Shown: positions 63,226-64,000 of the stretch, one piece after another | How positions within the stretch are numbered: position 1 is the first letter of the stretch | Layout: every line of letters starts with the position of its first letter | Assembly (NCBI RefSeq): GCF_020991005.1 | Contig: NZ_JAJLLW010000002.1 | Coordinates: 62,001 to 126,000 of the forward strand | DNA length: 64,000 nt | Reading direction: 5' to 3' | From: Halomonas sp. CUBES01 | GTDB taxonomy: Bacteria > Pseudomonadota > Gammaproteobacteria > Pseudomonadales > Halomonadaceae | Position numbers and translations under genes: made by a program | The notes under the pieces: generated by a model | Told to the model about the DNA's origin: nothing | The model's input: only the letters and a program-made list of their open reading frames with translations | Database searches by the model: none

Positions 63226-63602
63226 GGTTGCGGCGCTCCATGGGTCTCGGGTAGCGTGCCACGGGTGATTTCAAGGCCGACGCTGGCGGCGCTGGGCACC
63301 GCGCCGGGCTTGCGTACGGTGAGGCGTAGCCAGCTGATGGGGAAGTCGTTGCGCAGGCAGTCGGTCAGCCGTTCGGCAAAGGTTTCTACCAGGGCAAAGT
63401 CATGGGTATCGGCGAACTGCTGGATCCGTTGGCAAATGGCCGCGTAATCCAGCGTCAGGCGCAGGTCATCGGTGGCCGCCGCCGAGCGTATGTCGGTGGC
63501 CAGGATCAAATCGAGCCGCAGTGACTGATGAATGGTGCGCTCCCAATCGTAGACACCGATGATGGTGTCGACCTCAAGGGCTTCGATGAAAATGCGGTCC
63601 AT
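63222..63602 (-). CDS. folB: dihydroneopterin aldolase FolB
   Basis: FolB converts dihydroneopterin to 6-hydroxymethyl-dihydropterin and glycolaldehyde, supplying FolK. The 126 residues contain DRIFIEALEVDTIIGVYDWER at the start, LTLDYAAICQRIQQF near residue 60, the catalytic-region VETFAERLTDCL near residue 77, and LRLTVRKPGAV near residue 95. The ATG at 63602 gives the family's length; the frame continues upstream without support. folB-folK overlap by four bases, so the two sequential enzymes are co-translated. Confidence 0.94.
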   Translation of the reverse strand: MDRIFIEALEVDTIIGVYDWERTIHQSLRLDLILATDIRSAAATDDLRLTLDYAAICQRIQQFADTHDFALVETFAERLTDCLRNDFPISWLRLTVRKPGAVPSAASVGLEITRGTLPETHGAPQP

Positions 63603-63692
63603 GGGCCTTCCCCAAACGCCAACGAGCGAGCGATTGTACGTGAGCAAAGCGCCGAGCAACAGTCGCTGCGGGGGCAAAGTGAGCACAATGGC

Positions 63693-64000
63693 ATGATATG
63701 GATAGTGGTGGGGTATGTCAGCGGCAGCTGGCTGGCGGCGCTAAGCGTCTGCCGGTGGTCGGGCGTGCCCGATCCGCGCCGGCATGGCTCGCGTAATCCC
63801 GGCGTTTCCAACGTGCTGCGCCTGTACGGCCCGCGTCTGGCCGCGATGACCCTGCTGCTGGATGCGCTGAAAGGCATGCCGGCGGTGCTCGCGGCCAAGC
63901 TGTCGGGGTTGCCGGTATGGCTGCAGGGGTTGGTCGGGCTGGCCGTGCTGCTGGGGCACAGCTACCCGCTATGGTATGGCTTTCGCGGCGGCAAGGCCGT
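63693..64000 (+). CDS. plsY: glycerol-3-phosphate acyltransferase PlsY (truncated at window end)
   Basis: PlsY transfers acyl groups from acyl-phosphate to glycerol-3-phosphate, the first step of phospholipid synthesis, in the inner membrane. About 102 residues are visible from the ATG at 63693. They show the first helix (IWIVVGYVSGSWLAALSV) and the DPRRHGSRNPGVSNVLRLYGP active-site loop (RHGSRNPGVSN against the usual REGSGNIGATN). LTLLLDALKG follows (as MTLLLDALKGMP), then GHSYPLWYGFRGGKAV, the second conserved motif. The gene continues beyond the right edge. It is divergent from folB, 90 bases away. Confidence 0.92.
   Translation, partial: MIWIVVGYVSGSWLAALSVCRWSGVPDPRRHGSRNPGVSNVLRLYGPRLAAMTLLLDALKGMPAVLAAKLSGLPVWLQGLVGLAVLLGHSYPLWYGFRGGKA

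Overview
The window is a GC-rich stretch of chromosome from a gammaproteobacterium, almost certainly Halomonas or a close relative in the Halomonadaceae. The main evidence is a complete ectoine-degradation cluster (doeA-doeB-doeX-doeC-doeD) at 0.1-6.1 kb, typical of moderately halophilic Halomonas. Core gene order also fits: ftsB-ispD-ispF-truD-surE-pcm-nlpD-rpoS, lptD-surA-pdxA-rsmA-apaG-apaH, and amgK-murU beside lptD. No rRNA, tRNA, insertion sequence, prophage or CRISPR array was seen. The last gene (plsY) runs off the right edge.

Layout. 0.1-6.1 kb: ectoine catabolism, with an internal terminator separating doeABX from doeCD. 6.2-12.5 kb: haloacid dehalogenase, DUF302 protein, a small monooxygenase, luxS, a diguanylate cyclase, a CNNM/CBS membrane protein and a 1-Cys peroxiredoxin. 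12.5-19.7 kb, all on the minus strand: a soluble PAS-PAS chemoreceptor, an ECF sigma/anti-sigma/DUF3047 unit, an AhpD-like protein, and a probable peptide-modification locus. 19.9-25.2 kb: periplasmic rhodanese, TetR regulator, ZIP transporter, and a divergent MerR/zinc-cadmium-lead ATPase pair with a clear operator. 25.3-35 kb: NAD isocitrate dehydrogenase, SulP transporter with UspA, Cfa, an ACR3-like transporter, paired CrcB fluoride channels, a second UspA, an MFS transporter and a DksA-like protein. 35-40.3 kb: a tightly overlapped operon of hybrid histidine kinase, REC-GGDEF-EAL protein and HexR. 40.5-64 kb: housekeeping genes for division, isoprenoids, tRNA and rRNA modification, stationary phase, cell wall, outer membrane, polyamine and folate synthesis.

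The most interesting locus is at 17.1-19.7 kb. A 763-residue protein combines a tubulin-tyrosine-ligase-type ATP-grasp domain, a PqqD-like (RiPP recognition) domain and a degenerate HprK-like domain. Directly downstream is an 85-residue secreted peptide ending in an almost pure Glu/Gly/Ala tail. TTL-family enzymes ligate amino acids onto acidic Glu/Gly-rich tubulin tails, so this looks like a bacterial peptide-tail amidation system with its own substrate. A DinB-like protein follows on the same strand.

Many starts were moved inward from the longest open frame using Shine-Dalgarno placement, overlap with the previous gene, or family length. Functional calls come from motif recognition only; no database search was possible.
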